Source: Sphingomonas cannabina
Lineage (GTDB): Bacteria; Pseudomonadota; Alphaproteobacteria; Sphingomonadales; Sphingomonadaceae
Direction of reading: 5' to 3'
Assembly: GCF_021391395.1 (NCBI RefSeq)
Contig: NZ_CP090059.1
Location: forward strand, 2,341,001-2,405,000
DNA length: 64,000 nt
Under the pieces are notes generated by a model. That model worked only from the letters and a program-made list of their open reading frames with translations, was not told where the DNA came from and did not search any database. A program made the position numbers and the translations under genes. Positions 30,830 through 40,463 of the stretch are shown here, piece after piece. Within the stretch, counting starts at the first letter, position 1. The number at the start of each line of letters is the position of its first letter.

Positions 30830-30994
30830 GTGACGGGGCGTCTCCACAACGGCCGGCAAACGGCCGGCGGCCGGCCCTATCGCAGGCCGTGGGCCATCGC
30901 AACGTCGGTCCGGCTTGCCCTCTTGGCGCATCGGCCTAAGAGAGCACAAGCTTTCCCCGCCGTATATGGCTCCAGCTGCTCAATGGGACCTCAA

Positions 30995-32476
30995 ATGAAG
31001 ATTCGCCTGCTCAATTCGCTGCCCGTCGACGTTTCGGTACTGGCGCTGCCGGTCGCCAAGGACGGGCTGGGGCAGGCGAAGCTCGACATGCTCGACGAGG
31101 CAGCCCGCCGGTTAGTGACCGAAGCGGCGGGCGCGGCGCGCTTCGACGGCGAGGCGGGAGCGATCGGCGAGTTCTTCGTGCCCGACACCGGCGGCGGCGT
31201 CCGCCGTGTCGCCCTGATCGGCATCGGCGCCGGCAACGAGCCCGACTGGGAGAAGGCGGGCGGCGCGCTCACCGCGCGGTTCCTGGTCGGCGGCGTCACT
31301 CGGGTCGCGGTCGATTTCGCCAGCCTCGAATCGGCGCCGAGCGCCAAGGCCGCGGCTCGTTTCGCGGCGGCGGCGGCGCAGCGCGGGTGGCGTCACGACG
31401 TCTATCGCACCAAACTTTCCGACAAGCAGCGCCCGACGCTGACCGAGGTCGCGCTGGTCCACGCACCCGACGGCACCGATGCCGCCTGGACCGCGCAGGA
31501 TGCCGTGACCGAGGGCCTCGCCCTGACCCGCGCGCTGGTCACCGAGCCGGCCAACATCGTCTATCCCGAAAGCTTCGTCGCCCGCGTGCTCGCCTCGATC
31601 GAGGGGCTGGGGCTGGAGATCAGCGTGCTCGGCGAGGCCGAGATGACCGAGCTTGGCATGGGCGCGCTGCTCGGCGTCAGCCAGGGATCGGTGCGCGAGG
31701 CGCGGGTGCTGGCGCTCAAGTGGAGCGGCGCCGGCGCGGGCGATCCGGCGCTGGCGCTAGTTGGCAAGGGCGTGACCTTCGACACCGGCGGTATCTCGCT
31801 GAAGCCTGGCGCCGGCATGGAGGACATGAAGTGGGACATGGGCGGCGCGGGCGCCGTCGTCGGTACGATGAAGGCGCTGGCGCTGCGCAAGGCCGAGGCC
31901 AACGTCATCGGCGTGTGCGGCCTGGTCGAGAACATGCCCGACGGCAATGCCCAGCGTCCGGGCGACGTCGTCACCTCGATGTCGGGCCAGACGATCGAGG
32001 TGATCAACACCGACGCCGAGGGGCGGCTGGTGTTGTGCGACGTGATCACCTGGGTGCAGAAGGTGCACAAGCCCAAGACGATCGTCGACCTCGCCACGCT
32101 GACCGGCGCGATGATCATCAGCCTGGGCAACGAGCATGCCGGGCTGTTCGCCAATGACGATGCGCTGGCCGACCAGCTGCTCGCCGCAGGCAAGGCGAGC
32201 GGCGACCTGTTGTGGCGCTTCCCGCTGGGCGAGGCGTACAACAAGCTGATCGACAGCCCGATCGCCGACATGAAGAACGTCGGCCCGCGCGGCGCCGGGT
32301 CGATCACCGCGGCGCAGTTCATCCAGCGCTTCGTCGACGATGGCGTCAAATGGGCGCATCTCGACATCGCCGGCATGGTGTGGGCGGACAAGGCCGGCAC
32401 CACCTTCGACAAGGGCGCGACCGGCTTCGGCGTCCGGCTGCTCGACCGGTTCGTGCGCGACAATTTCGAGGGCTGA
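30995..32476 (+). CDS. pepA: Leucyl (cytosol) aminopeptidase, M17 family
   Basis: A 493-residue two-zinc aminopeptidase. The M17 signature NTDAEGRL lies at about 338-345. The metal-binding segment VGKGVTFDTGGISLKPG and the KWDMGGAGAV helix are also present. The N-terminal macro-like domain (about 1-160) is normal. Its TGA overlaps the holC ATG, as in E. coli and many Proteobacteria. The 165-nt gap to the divergent lptD gene holds three GGCCGG palindromes at 30851-30878 and the pepA promoter region. Confidence 0.95.
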   Translation: MKIRLLNSLPVDVSVLALPVAKDGLGQAKLDMLDEAARRLVTEAAGAARFDGEAGAIGEFFVPDTGGGVRRVALIGIGAGNEPDWEKAGGALTARFLVGGVTRVAVDFASLESAPSAKAAARFAAAAAQRGWRHDVYRTKLSDKQRPTLTEVALVHAPDGTDAAWTAQDAVTEGLALTRALVTEPANIVYPESFVARVLASIEGLGLEISVLGEAEMTELGMGALLGVSQGSVREARVLALKWSGAGAGDPALALVGKGVTFDTGGISLKPGAGMEDMKWDMGGAGAVVGTMKALALRKAEANVIGVCGLVENMPDGNAQRPGDVVTSMSGQTIEVINTDAEGRLVLCDVITWVQKVHKPKTIVDLATLTGAMIISLGNEHAGLFANDDALADQLLAAGKASGDLLWRFPLGEAYNKLIDSPIADMKNVGPRGAGSITAAQFIQRFVDDGVKWAHLDIAGMVWADKAGTTFDKGATGFGVRLLDRFVRDNFEG

Positions 32477-32916
32477 TGCAGGTCGATTTCTACCATCTGA
32501 CCGCCGCGCCGCTGGAGCGGGTGCTCCCGCGCATCGCCGAGCGAGTGGTGGAGGGCGGTGGGCGGTTGCTGATCGTGGCAGACGGCGAGGCGCAGCGCGC
32601 CGGGCTCGACCGGCTGCTGTGGACCTACGCGCCAGAGAGCTTCCTGCCCCATGCTCAGGCCGGGAGCGGGGATGACGGTGCGCAGCCGATCCTGATCGCG
32701 GGCAGCCTGGAAGCCGGCAACGGCGCGCGCAACGTCGCGCTGGCGGACGGGGTGTGGCGCGAGGAGGCGCTCAGCTTCGACCGCGCCTTCCATTTCTTCG
32801 ATGCCGACAGCGTCGCGGCGGCGCGGCTGGCGTGGAAGGAGCTTGCCGGCCGCGAAGGGGTTGAGCGGCGCTACTGGAAGCAGGACGAGAACGGCCGCTG
32901 GCAGCAGGCGGCGTGA
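32476..32916 (+). CDS. holC: DNA polymerase III subunit chi
   Basis: A 146-residue chi subunit that links the clamp loader to single-stranded-DNA-binding protein. Signs are the opening VDFYHLT, an LLIVADGEAQRAGLDRLLWTY segment and FLPHA followed by the C-terminal Rossmann half. It starts within the pepA stop (TGATG), a conserved pairing. Length is normal. Confidence 0.9.
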   Translation: MQVDFYHLTAAPLERVLPRIAERVVEGGGRLLIVADGEAQRAGLDRLLWTYAPESFLPHAQAGSGDDGAQPILIAGSLEAGNGARNVALADGVWREEALSFDRAFHFFDADSVAAARLAWKELAGREGVERRYWKQDENGRWQQAA

Positions 32917-32924
32917 GGCTACTC

Positions 32925-33027
32925 ACCCGTTCGTGCTGAGCTTGTCGGAGCGCGGTCCTTCTTCTCTGCCCACAGGCCAGCGGTACGAAGAATGAACGGC
33001 CCTTCGACAAGCTCAGGGCGAATGGGT
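32925..33027. repeat. Intergenic inverted repeat, family D
   Basis: ACCCGTTCG-TGCTGAGCTTGTCGGAG (32925-32950) faces CTTCGACAAGCTCAGGGCGAATGGGT (about 33002-33027), with a loop of about 50 nt. The core AGCTTGTCG/CGACAAGCT is perfect. It lies between holC and ndk. The TTCGACAAGCTCAG core is a repeat known to recur in sphingomonad genomes. The remaining 100 nt up to ndk show no gene. Confidence 0.7.
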
Positions 33028-33130
33028 TAGGGGGGAAGCAAACCGGGGCTAACGGTTGCATTCGCCCCATCGCCCGACTAGGGGCGACGCCAGTTTTCCA
33101 CCATCACCAGACAACAGGAGCCGCACGGCC

Positions 33131-33553
33131 ATGGCCGCGACCCGGACGTTCTCGATCATCAAGCCCGATGCCACCCGCCGCAACCTGACTGGCGCGGTCA
33201 CCAAGATGCTGGAGGAGGCAGGCCTGCGCGTCGTCGCGTCCAAGCGTCTGCGCCTGACCAAGGAGCAAGCCGAGGGCTTCTACGCGGTCCACAAGGAGCG
33301 GCCGTTCTTCAACGATCTCGTCGCCTTCATGACCTCCGGCCCGGTGGTGGTGCAGGTGCTCGAGGGCGAGAACGCCGTGCAGCGCAACCGCGACATCATG
33401 GGTGCGACCAACCCGGCGAACGCCGAGCCCGGCACGATCCGCAAGGAGCTTGCCGAGTCGATCGAGGCGAACTCGGTCCATGGTTCGGATTCGGACGAGA
33501 ATGCGGCGATCGAGATCGCGTTCTTCTTCAAGCCGGAAGAGATCGTCGGCTGA
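33131..33553 (+). CDS. ndk: Nucleoside-diphosphate kinase
   Basis: A 140-residue kinase that equilibrates nucleoside triphosphates through a phospho-histidine. The active-site H117 lies in SVHGSDS, and the N-terminal [10 protein letters not shown] is conserved. The start at 33131 gives the standard N-terminus; earlier in-frame codons lie in the leader. A family B repeat follows the stop. Confidence 0.97.
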   Translation: MAATRTFSIIKPDATRRNLTGAVTKMLEEAGLRVVASKRLRLTKEQAEGFYAVHKERPFFNDLVAFMTSGPVVVQVLEGENAVQRNRDIMGATNPANAEPGTIRKELAESIEANSVHGSDSDENAAIEIAFFFKPEEIVG

Positions 33554-33567
33554 TCTGTCGTCAGCCA

Positions 33568-33642
33568 GCTCCCGGCGAAAGCCGGGATCTCGTGCCGTAT
33601 CGCGCCTTCCGCCTGAGATCCCGGCTTTCGCCGGGATGACGG
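33568..33642. repeat. Intergenic inverted repeat, family B copy 2
   Basis: CTCCCGGCGAAAGCCGGGATCTC (about 33569-33591) faces GAGATCCCGGCTTTCGCCGGG (about 33615-33635), followed by ATGACGGCTAG and a run of five T. It fills the space between the converging ndk and the gene at 33643 and looks able to end transcription of ndk. Confidence 0.75.
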
Positions 33643-34275
33643 CTAGTTTTTCCTGAGTCCTGCCAATCGTCTCGCCTCGATCGCCCAGAGCTGATCGAGG
33701 CGAGCGGTGGCGTCGCCGGCCGCGACATGCTGGCGCAGCAGCACGCCCTTCAGCTTGAGGCCGCGGCCGCCGAAGGTCCGCCCTTCGGTCTCGAACACGA
33801 CATCATAGATCGCCCGGTCGACGCTCTGGCCGTTATCGCCGCTCACCGTGGCCGCGATCAACACCGGCAGGCGTCCCTGCACCCGATCGGGGCCGCCGTC
33901 GGTCGCATCCAGCAGCGGCTTGTGGACCCATCCGGCTTCGATCCGCGGCTCCAGCACCGCGGTCTGTACCGGCACGCCCAGCGCGCGCGGGAAGCTCACG
34001 TCGATGCTGGCGACGCCCGGATGCGCGGGATCGGCGAGCGTCAGGTCGTCGCCGTCCGGCTTGCCGACGAAGGTGACGGTGGTGGCCTTGCGCGCCTCCT
34101 CCGCCTTTTCCGCCTGGCGTTCCGCCGTGGTCTCGCGCTTCTCCGACCAGCTCAGATACAGCGATCCGGCGGCGATCAGAACGCCGGCGACTGCCACGCC
34201 CTCGCCAATGGTGATCCAGCGGCGGCGGATCGCGCGGTCCTCGGCCTTTTCGGCCGCGGTCTTGGTCTCGTTCAT
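33643..34275 (-). CDS. Membrane-anchored hypothetical protein
   Basis: A 210-residue protein. A charged cytoplasmic start (about 1-20) is followed by one transmembrane helix (about 24-44, GEGVAVAGVLIAAGSLYLS), a short glutamate-rich linker and a periplasmic beta-rich domain (about 65-190). I recognise no named family. Its ATG overlaps the stop of the upstream YjbR-like gene, and the group 33643-36284 is probably one operon with purM-purN. Confidence 0.65.
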   Translation of the reverse strand: MNETKTAAEKAEDRAIRRRWITIGEGVAVAGVLIAAGSLYLSWSEKRETTAERQAEKAEEARKATTVTFVGKPDGDDLTLADPAHPGVASIDVSFPRALGVPVQTAVLEPRIEAGWVHKPLLDATDGGPDRVQGRLPVLIAATVSGDNGQSVDRAIYDVVFETEGRTFGGRGLKLKGVLLRQHVAAGDATARLDQLWAIEARRLAGLRKN

Positions 34276-34649
34276 CGTCCGCCCGCCTCCAGCAGCCGGC
34301 GCGGCGCCACCAGCTCCCAGCTGATCGCGACGCGGTCGCCGATCCGGTCCCAGTCGGTGTCGGGCCGCCCGACCCGCATCGCCACCCAGCCCGAGGGGCC
34401 GAGATAGGGCGGGGTATAGTAGAAATCGGGAGCAGCCTCGATCAGCATCGCCTGCTCGTCGCGGCCGGTGGTCTTGACCATCACCGCGGTCTCGCCGTCG
34501 TTGTGGTGATTGTGCCAGATATAGGCGAAGAACTTGCCGCCGATGATGTGGAAGCCGGGCGAGCCGTGCGACAGCCGCTCGGCGGTCTCGGGCAGCGCCA
34601 GCGCGATCGCGCGGAGGCGCTCCAGGTCGGCGGGATAGTCGGGGCTCAT
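34272..34649 (-). CDS. MmcQ/YjbR family protein
   Basis: A 125-residue single-domain protein of the MmcQ/YjbR family (CyaY-like alpha-beta fold, thought to bind DNA). Typical features are ALALPETAERLSHGSPGFHI near the start, FAYIWHNHH, YYTPPYLGPSGWVAMRVG and a C-terminal SWELVAPRRLLE. It is coupled to purN upstream (ATGA at 34646-34649) and to the membrane protein gene downstream. Function in the cell is unknown. Confidence 0.85.
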   Translation of the reverse strand: MSPDYPADLERLRAIALALPETAERLSHGSPGFHIIGGKFFAYIWHNHHNDGETAVMVKTTGRDEQAMLIEAAPDFYYTPPYLGPSGWVAMRVGRPDTDWDRIGDRVAISWELVAPRRLLEAGGR

Positions 34650-35206
34650 CGCATCACGAACTCGGCCAGCACCTTGGGGTAGAGCCGATGTTCTTCCCTC
34701 AGCACGCGTTCCGCAAGCGATTCCGGCGTGTCGCCCGGCAGGATCGGCACGCGCGCCTGGCCCAGCACCTCGCCGCCGTCGAGTTCCTCGGTGACGATAT
34801 GGACCGAGCAGCCGGCCTCCGCGTCCCCGGCGGCGATGGCGCGGGCGTGGGTGTCGAGCCCCTTGTAGAGCGGCAGCAGCGAGGGGTGGATGTTGACGAT
34901 CCGGCCGCGCCAGCGTGCGACGAAATCATCCGACAACAGGCGCATGTAGCCGGCGAGCGCGATCGCTTCGACGCCGGCGGACCGGAGTGCGGCATCGATC
35001 GCGGCCTCGCGCTCGGCCTTGCCCTTTGGGGTGGCGAACGTGGCGATGCCCTGCGCGTGCGCCCAGGCGAGGCCCGGCGCGTCCGCCTTGTCGGAGGCGA
35101 CCAGCGCGACCTCATAGGGGCAGGTGGGATCGCGGGACGCCTCGGCCAGCGCCTGCATGTTCGATCCGCGCCCGGAGATGAGGACGCCGACCTTGCGTCT
35201 AGCCAT
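34646..35206 (-). CDS. purN: Phosphoribosylglycinamide formyltransferase
   Basis: A 186-residue enzyme transferring the formyl group of 10-formyl-THF to GAR in purine synthesis. Active-site residues N105 and H107 lie in VNIHPSLLP and D143 in ELDGGEV; SGRGSNM (11-17) binds the phosphate. The start at 35206 gives the standard [12 protein letters not shown]; longer frames run back through purM. It overlaps purM by 8 nt. Confidence 0.95.
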   Translation of the reverse strand: MARRKVGVLISGRGSNMQALAEASRDPTCPYEVALVASDKADAPGLAWAHAQGIATFATPKGKAEREAAIDAALRSAGVEAIALAGYMRLLSDDFVARWRGRIVNIHPSLLPLYKGLDTHARAIAAGDAEAGCSVHIVTEELDGGEVLGQARVPILPGDTPESLAERVLREEHRLYPKVLAEFVMR

Positions 35207-36284
35207 GGTGAGTCGCGGACCAGTCGGCGCGGGCGCTCCAGGTGCCGGCGGAGCCGCGGACGGTGCAGCCGCGCTCGCCCGCCTCGACCGCACCGATGGG
35301 GAAGACGGTTTCGCCGGCGGCTTCGAGCGCTGCCCGGATCGAATCGGCCTCGGTCGGCGCCACCACTACCGCCATGCCGATGCCGCAGTTGAAGGTGCGT
35401 GCCATCTCCTCGGGCTCGATCGCGCCCTGCGCCTGGAGGAAGGCCATCAGCCGGGGCTGCTCCCAGGCATCGGCGTCGATGCGGGCATGGCAGCCGGCGG
35501 GGAGCACGCGCGGGATGTTCTCGAGCAGGCCGCCGCCGGTGATGTGGGCGAGGCCGTGGATGCGCTTCTCGCGCAGGTGCGGGAGCAGGCTGGCGACGTA
35601 GATGCGCGTCGGCGCCATCAGGGCGTCGATCAGGCGGACGTCGTGGTCGAACAAGGCAGGGCGGTCGAGCTTCCAACCCTTGTCCGCGGCAAGCCGGCGC
35701 ACCAGCGAGAAGCCGTTGGAATGGACGCCCGAGGAGGCGAGGCCGAGGATCACGTCACCGGCCACGACCTTGTCGCCGGTCAGCAGCGCGTCGCGCTCGA
35801 CCGCGCCGACGCAGAAGCCGGCGAGGTCATAGTCGCCGTCGGCGTACATGCCCGGCATCTCCGCGGTCTCGCCGCCGATCAGCGCGCAGCCGGCCTGGCG
35901 GCAGCCCTCGGCAATCCCGGCGATCACCCGCTCGGCAACGGCGGCGTCGAGCTTTCCGCTGGCGTAATAGTCGAGGAAGAACAGGGGCTCGGCACCCTGC
36001 ACGATCAGGTCGTTGGCGCACATCGCGACCAGGTCGACGCCGACGCCGTCGTGTGCGTCATGCTCGATCGCGAGCTTGAGCTTGGTGCCGACTCCATCGT
36101 TGGCGGCGACCAGCAGCGGATCCTTGAAGCCGGCTGCCTTCGGATCGAATACGCCGCCGAATCCGCCCAGCTCGGCGTCGGCGCCGGGGCGGCGGGTGGC
36201 CTTGGCCAGCGGGGCGATCGCCCGCACCAGCGCGTTTCCGGCGGCGATCGAAACGCCGGCATCGGCATAGGTATAGCTCGTCAT
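35199..36284 (-). CDS. purM: Phosphoribosylformylglycinamidine cyclo-ligase
   Basis: A 361-residue AIR synthetase forming the imidazole ring in purine synthesis with ATP. Signatures are [33 protein letters not shown] and [11 protein letters not shown]. The start at 36284 gives [13 protein letters not shown]; 17 residues could be added upstream but have no support. It heads the purM-purN operon and diverges from the exported protein at 36347 across 62 nt. Confidence 0.96.
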   Translation of the reverse strand: MTSYTYADAGVSIAAGNALVRAIAPLAKATRRPGADAELGGFGGVFDPKAAGFKDPLLVAANDGVGTKLKLAIEHDAHDGVGVDLVAMCANDLIVQGAEPLFFLDYYASGKLDAAVAERVIAGIAEGCRQAGCALIGGETAEMPGMYADGDYDLAGFCVGAVERDALLTGDKVVAGDVILGLASSGVHSNGFSLVRRLAADKGWKLDRPALFDHDVRLIDALMAPTRIYVASLLPHLREKRIHGLAHITGGGLLENIPRVLPAGCHARIDADAWEQPRLMAFLQAQGAIEPEEMARTFNCGIGMAVVVAPTEADSIRAALEAAGETVFPIGAVEAGERGCTVRGSAGTWSARADWSATHHG

Positions 36285-36346
36285 ATCGTGCGCCCTATCG
36301 ACAAGCCGCTTGGATTTCCACGCCCGCTTCGCCAAAAGGGCGGCGC

Positions 36347-37633
36347 ATGGCAGCGCGTATCCCTTCCCTTCGCACGTCCGGACTGATCCTTGCGATGGCG
36401 CTGCTGGCGGGCGGCGCAGCGCTTTATGCGCAGATCGAGGGTGGAGACCGGGGTGCAGCGCCGGTCGACAGCTCGGGAGATTTCGAGGTCGGCGGCATCA
36501 GCGTCGACGTCGCCGCCAAGGACGCCGACACCGCGCGAATCAACGGCTGGCGCCTCGCCCAGCGCAAAGGCTGGACGCTGCTGTCGCAGCGGCTGACCGG
36601 CCGGCCGAGCCAGCTCGCCGACGGCACGCTCGATTCGATCGTGACCGGCGTGGTCATCGAGAACGAACAGATCGGCCCGACCCGCTACATCGCCAAGCTC
36701 GGCGTGCTGTTCAACCGTGCGCGGGCCGGCGAGATTCTGGGCGTCGCGACCCAGTTCACCCGGTCGGCGCCGATGCTGGTGATTCCGGTGATGTGGTCGG
36801 GCGGCGCTGGCCAGGTATTCGAGCGCGCGACGCCGTGGCAGCAGGCATGGGCGCGCTATCGCACCGGCAACAGTCTGATCGATTACGTGCGTCCGGTCGG
36901 CACCGGCGCCGATCCGCTGCTGCTCAACGTCGGCCAGACCGAACGGCGCGGGCGCGGCTGGTGGCGGACGATCCTCAACCAGTACGGCGCCAATGACGTA
37001 CTGATGCCGGAGGTCCGACTCAACCGCCTGTGGCCGAACGGGCCGATCCAGGCGGCGTTCTTCGCCTATCACGGGCCCGATCGGCAGCTGCTGACCAGCT
37101 TCACGCTGCGCGTCGAGAACAGCGATGGCCTGCCGGCGCTGCTCGATGAGGGCGTGGCGCGGCTTGACCGCGCCTATCAGGATGCCCTCCAGGGCGGGTT
37201 GTTGCGTACCGACGCGCTGCTGTCGCCGCCGCCGACGCCCGAAGCGACGCCGACCGTCGAGCCGGCGATGCCGATCGAGGACCTGCCGGTCGCGTCCGCC
37301 ACCGACGCCAGTGGCGGCACCGCGGTCGCGATCCAGTTCGACACGCCGTCGGCCGCCTCCGTCACCTCCGGCGAAGCGGCGATCCGCAGCGTGCCGGGCG
37401 TCAGCTCCGCGACGACGATCAGCCTGGCGCTCGGCGGTGTCTCGGTGATGCGCGTGACCTATAGCGGCGACGTCGCCGTGCTCCGGACCTCGCTCGAGAG
37501 CCGCGGCTGGAGCGTGCAGGGATCGGGCGCGACGCTGCGCATCCGCCGGGGCGCGGCGGCGCCCGCGTCGCCGACTTCCACGCCTGCGCCCACCCCGACG
37601 CCTACCGCAACCTCAAGTCCTCGCGGCGGATGA
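36347..37633 (+). CDS. Exported DUF2066-like protein with a cysteine-free HMA-like domain
   Basis: A 428-residue protein with an N-terminal hydrophobic leader (about 11-28). A central region (about 40-260) is DUF2066-like, with [22 protein letters not shown]-like strands and [11 protein letters not shown] proline/threonine linker leads to a C-terminal beta-alpha-beta domain (about 320-400) that resembles a heavy-metal-associated fold but lacks the CxxC metal ligands. The C-terminus ends in a proline/threonine/alanine tail. Function is unknown. Its TGA overlaps the hdaA ATG, so the two are translationally coupled. Confidence 0.72.
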   Translation: MAARIPSLRTSGLILAMALLAGGAALYAQIEGGDRGAAPVDSSGDFEVGGISVDVAAKDADTARINGWRLAQRKGWTLLSQRLTGRPSQLADGTLDSIVTGVVIENEQIGPTRYIAKLGVLFNRARAGEILGVATQFTRSAPMLVIPVMWSGGAGQVFERATPWQQAWARYRTGNSLIDYVRPVGTGADPLLLNVGQTERRGRGWWRTILNQYGANDVLMPEVRLNRLWPNGPIQAAFFAYHGPDRQLLTSFTLRVENSDGLPALLDEGVARLDRAYQDALQGGLLRTDALLSPPPTPEATPTVEPAMPIEDLPVASATDASGGTAVAIQFDTPSAASVTSGEAAIRSVPGVSSATTISLALGGVSVMRVTYSGDVAVLRTSLESRGWSVQGSGATLRIRRGAAAPASPTSTPAPTPTPTATSSPRGG

Positions 37634-38274
37634 CGCCGGACCAGTTCGACCTCCCGCTCCCCAAGCCCGCGGTCAACCGCGAGGACGAGTTTCTGGTCAG
37701 CGAATCGAACGCACGCGCGGTCCATGCGATCGAGCATTGGGGTACCTGGCCGGTGATGGCGGCGCTGCTGGTCGGCCCGCGCAAGTCGGGCCGCAGCCTG
37801 CTCGCACGCATGTTCGTCGCCAAGACCGGCGGCACGATGATCGACGATGCCGAGCGGGTTAGCGAGACCGAGATCTTCCACGCCTGGAACCGTGCCCAGG
37901 CCGAGCGCCGGCCGCTGCTGATCGTCGCCGACGCGGCGCCGCCCGAATGGGCGGTGCGGTTGCCCGATCTCAGGTCGCGACTCGCGGCCAGTCCGGTGCT
38001 GCGGCTCGGGCCGCCCGACGATGATCTGATGCCGGAGTTGCTCCGTTATCTGTTCGATCGCCGCGAGCTCGACGCGCGGCCGGACCTGATCGCCTGGCTG
38101 GTGAGACGCGTCGAGCGCAGCCACCTCGCCGTCCTGCGCGTTGTCGACCGCATCGAGGAAACGGCCGATCATCGACGTACGCGAAAATTATCGATTCCGA
38201 TGGTACGTGCCGCCTTGTCTGAGGCCGGACTTGTGCCAGAGAAGGCCGCCTCGCAGCCGACGGAGCTTCTGTGA
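37630..38274 (+). CDS. hdaA: HdaA/Hda-type DnaA regulatory inactivation protein
   Basis: A 214-residue AAA+-like protein related to the DnaA ATPase domain. The N-terminus has a DnaN clamp-binding motif QFDLPL (5-10), as in Hda/HdaA. The P-loop position is degenerate (GPRKSGRS, about 49-56). [17 protein letters not shown] matches the sensor-2 end of DnaA-family proteins. In Caulobacter HdaA stimulates DnaA-ATP hydrolysis after replication starts. It is coupled by ATGA to genes on both sides. Confidence 0.87.
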   Translation: MTPDQFDLPLPKPAVNREDEFLVSESNARAVHAIEHWGTWPVMAALLVGPRKSGRSLLARMFVAKTGGTMIDDAERVSETEIFHAWNRAQAERRPLLIVADAAPPEWAVRLPDLRSRLAASPVLRLGPPDDDLMPELLRYLFDRRELDARPDLIAWLVRRVERSHLAVLRVVDRIEETADHRRTRKLSIPMVRAALSEAGLVPEKAASQPTELL

Positions 38275-40463
38275 CTCACGCCGCCGCCACCATTCACGAG
38301 ATCGAGGACAGTCTTGCCGGCGACGGCAGCCGGTACTTCAACCGCGAGCTGTCCTGGCTCGCCTTCAACCGCCGCGTGCTCGAGGAGGCGACCAATCCGG
38401 CACATCCGCTGCTGGAGCGGCTGCGCTTCCTGTCGATCTCGGGCTCGAACCTCGACGAGTTCTTCATGGTTCGCGTCGCCGGCCTCAAGGGCCAGCAGCT
38501 CCAGAACGTCGAGCAGCGCTCGCCCGACGGCCTCACCCCTGGCCAGCAGCTCGCCGCGATCGTTGCCGAGGCGGATGCGCTGGTCGACAGCCAGCAGGCG
38601 GTGTGGCGTGACCTACAGCGCGAGCTCGAAGAGGCCGGCATCGACGTGCTCGATGCCGAGGAGATCGACGGCAAGACCGGCGAATGGCTGGAGGCGCATT
38701 TCCGCGAGCAGGTGTTCCCGATCCTGACTCCGCAGGCGCTCGATCCGGCACACCCGTTCCCGTTCATCCCCAACAAGGGGTCGAGCGTGGTGTTCGACCT
38801 TGTCCGCCTGTCGGACGGCGAACCGATCCGCGAGCTGGTGCTGCTGCCGGCGAGCACGCCGCGCTTCGTGCGCCTGCCCGGCGAGCGGGCCTGCTACGTG
38901 ACTGTAGAAACACTGCTCAAGCGTTTCTCTGATCAACTTTTTCCAGGCTATGAAGTCAAAGGCGCCGCGTCATTCCGCATCCTGCGCGACAGCGACATCG
39001 AGCTGGAGGAGGAGGCCGAGGACCTCGTCCTCTACTTCCGTAGCGCCATCAAGCGCCGCCGCCGTGGCCGCGTGATCCGGCTCGAGATGGAGACGGGAGT
39101 CAGCGCGGAGCTGGAAAGCGTGCTCAAGGACGAGCTCGGCGGCAGCGACGCGATCCTGACCGAAACCGGTGGCTTCCTGGGCATCGGCGATCTCGCGATG
39201 CTGGTCGACGAGGACCGGCCCGAACTCAAGTTTCCGCCGTTCAGCCCGCGCTTCCCTGAGCGCATCCGCGAATATGGCGGCGACTGCTTCGCGGCGATCA
39301 AGGCCAAGGATATTGTCGTCCACCACCCGTACGAGACCTTCGACGTGGTGCTGTCCTTCCTGCGCCAGGCGGCGTCGGACCCGGACGTGGTGGCGATCAA
39401 GCAGACGCTCTACCGGGCCGGCAAGCAGTCCGCTGTCATCAACGCGCTGATCGCGGCGGCCGAGGCGGGCAAGTCGGTAACGGCCGTGGTCGAGCTGAAG
39501 GCGCGCTTCGACGAGGAGCAGAACCTGCTCTGGGCCTCGGCGCTGGAGCGAGCCGGCGTGCAGGTCGTCTACGGCTTCATCGATTGGAAGACGCACGCCA
39601 AGATCTCGATGGTCGTGCGGAGGGAAGGCGGGGGCTTCCGGACCTACTGCCACTTCGGCACCGGCAACTATCATCCGATCACCGCGCGAATCTACACGGA
39701 TCTCAGCTTCTTCACCGCCGATGCTCGCATCGGACGCGATGCTGCTGCAATCTTCAACTACGTCACCGGTTACGTCGAGCCGACGCATCTGGAGTTGCTC
39801 GCCAACTCGCCGCGCGACCTGCGCAACCGGCTGGTGGAGCTGATCGACGGCGAGATCGCCAATGCCCATGTCGGCAAGCCCGCCGCGATCTGGGCGAAGA
39901 TGAACTCGGTGGTCGATCCCGCGGTGATCGAGAAGCTCTACGAAGCGTCGAATGCCGGGGTCGAGATCGACCTGGTGGTGCGTGGCATCTGCTGCCTCAA
40001 GCCGGGCGTGCCAGGCATGTCCGAGAACATCCGCGTCAAGTCGGTGGTCGGCCGCTTCCTCGAGCACAGCCGCATCTGGGCGTTTGGCAACGGCAAGGCG
40101 CTGCCGAACGATGGGGCGAAGCTGTTCATTTCCTCTGCGGACTGGATGCCGCGCAACTTCGACCGCCGGGTCGAGTTCATGCTGCCGATCCTCAACCCGA
40201 CGGTGCACGACCAGATCCTCGACCAGGTGATGGTCGCCAACCTGATCGACAACGAGCAGAGCTGGGAGCTCCAGCCCGATGGCCGCTATATCCGCGTCCA
40301 TCATGGTCACAGCCGGCCGTTCAACCTCCACCGCTATTTCATGACCAATCCCTCGCTTTCGGGCCGTGGCGCGGCGCTCGATTCGGATGCCGTGCCCAAA
40401 TTGTCGCTGCGCCGCCGCCGGACGCACCCCGAGCGCGCGCCGGAGCCGGTGGCCGGCGCCTGA
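38271..40463 (+). CDS. ppk1: Polyphosphate kinase 1
   Basis: A 730-residue enzyme that polymerises the gamma-phosphate of ATP into polyphosphate. Domain order is N ([15 protein letters not shown]), head, and the C1/C2 phospholipase-D-like catalytic domains. The autophosphorylated histidine is H442 in [12 protein letters not shown], and [21 protein letters not shown] is conserved. The start is a GTG overlapping the hdaA stop (GTGA). Its stop overlaps the ppx start. Confidence 0.96.
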   Translation: MTHAAATIHEIEDSLAGDGSRYFNRELSWLAFNRRVLEEATNPAHPLLERLRFLSISGSNLDEFFMVRVAGLKGQQLQNVEQRSPDGLTPGQQLAAIVAEADALVDSQQAVWRDLQRELEEAGIDVLDAEEIDGKTGEWLEAHFREQVFPILTPQALDPAHPFPFIPNKGSSVVFDLVRLSDGEPIRELVLLPASTPRFVRLPGERACYVTVETLLKRFSDQLFPGYEVKGAASFRILRDSDIELEEEAEDLVLYFRSAIKRRRRGRVIRLEMETGVSAELESVLKDELGGSDAILTETGGFLGIGDLAMLVDEDRPELKFPPFSPRFPERIREYGGDCFAAIKAKDIVVHHPYETFDVVLSFLRQAASDPDVVAIKQTLYRAGKQSAVINALIAAAEAGKSVTAVVELKARFDEEQNLLWASALERAGVQVVYGFIDWKTHAKISMVVRREGGGFRTYCHFGTGNYHPITARIYTDLSFFTADARIGRDAAAIFNYVTGYVEPTHLELLANSPRDLRNRLVELIDGEIANAHVGKPAAIWAKMNSVVDPAVIEKLYEASNAGVEIDLVVRGICCLKPGVPGMSENIRVKSVVGRFLEHSRIWAFGNGKALPNDGAKLFISSADWMPRNFDRRVEFMLPILNPTVHDQILDQVMVANLIDNEQSWELQPDGRYIRVHHGHSRPFNLHRYFMTNPSLSGRGAALDSDAVPKLSLRRRRTHPERAPEPVAGA

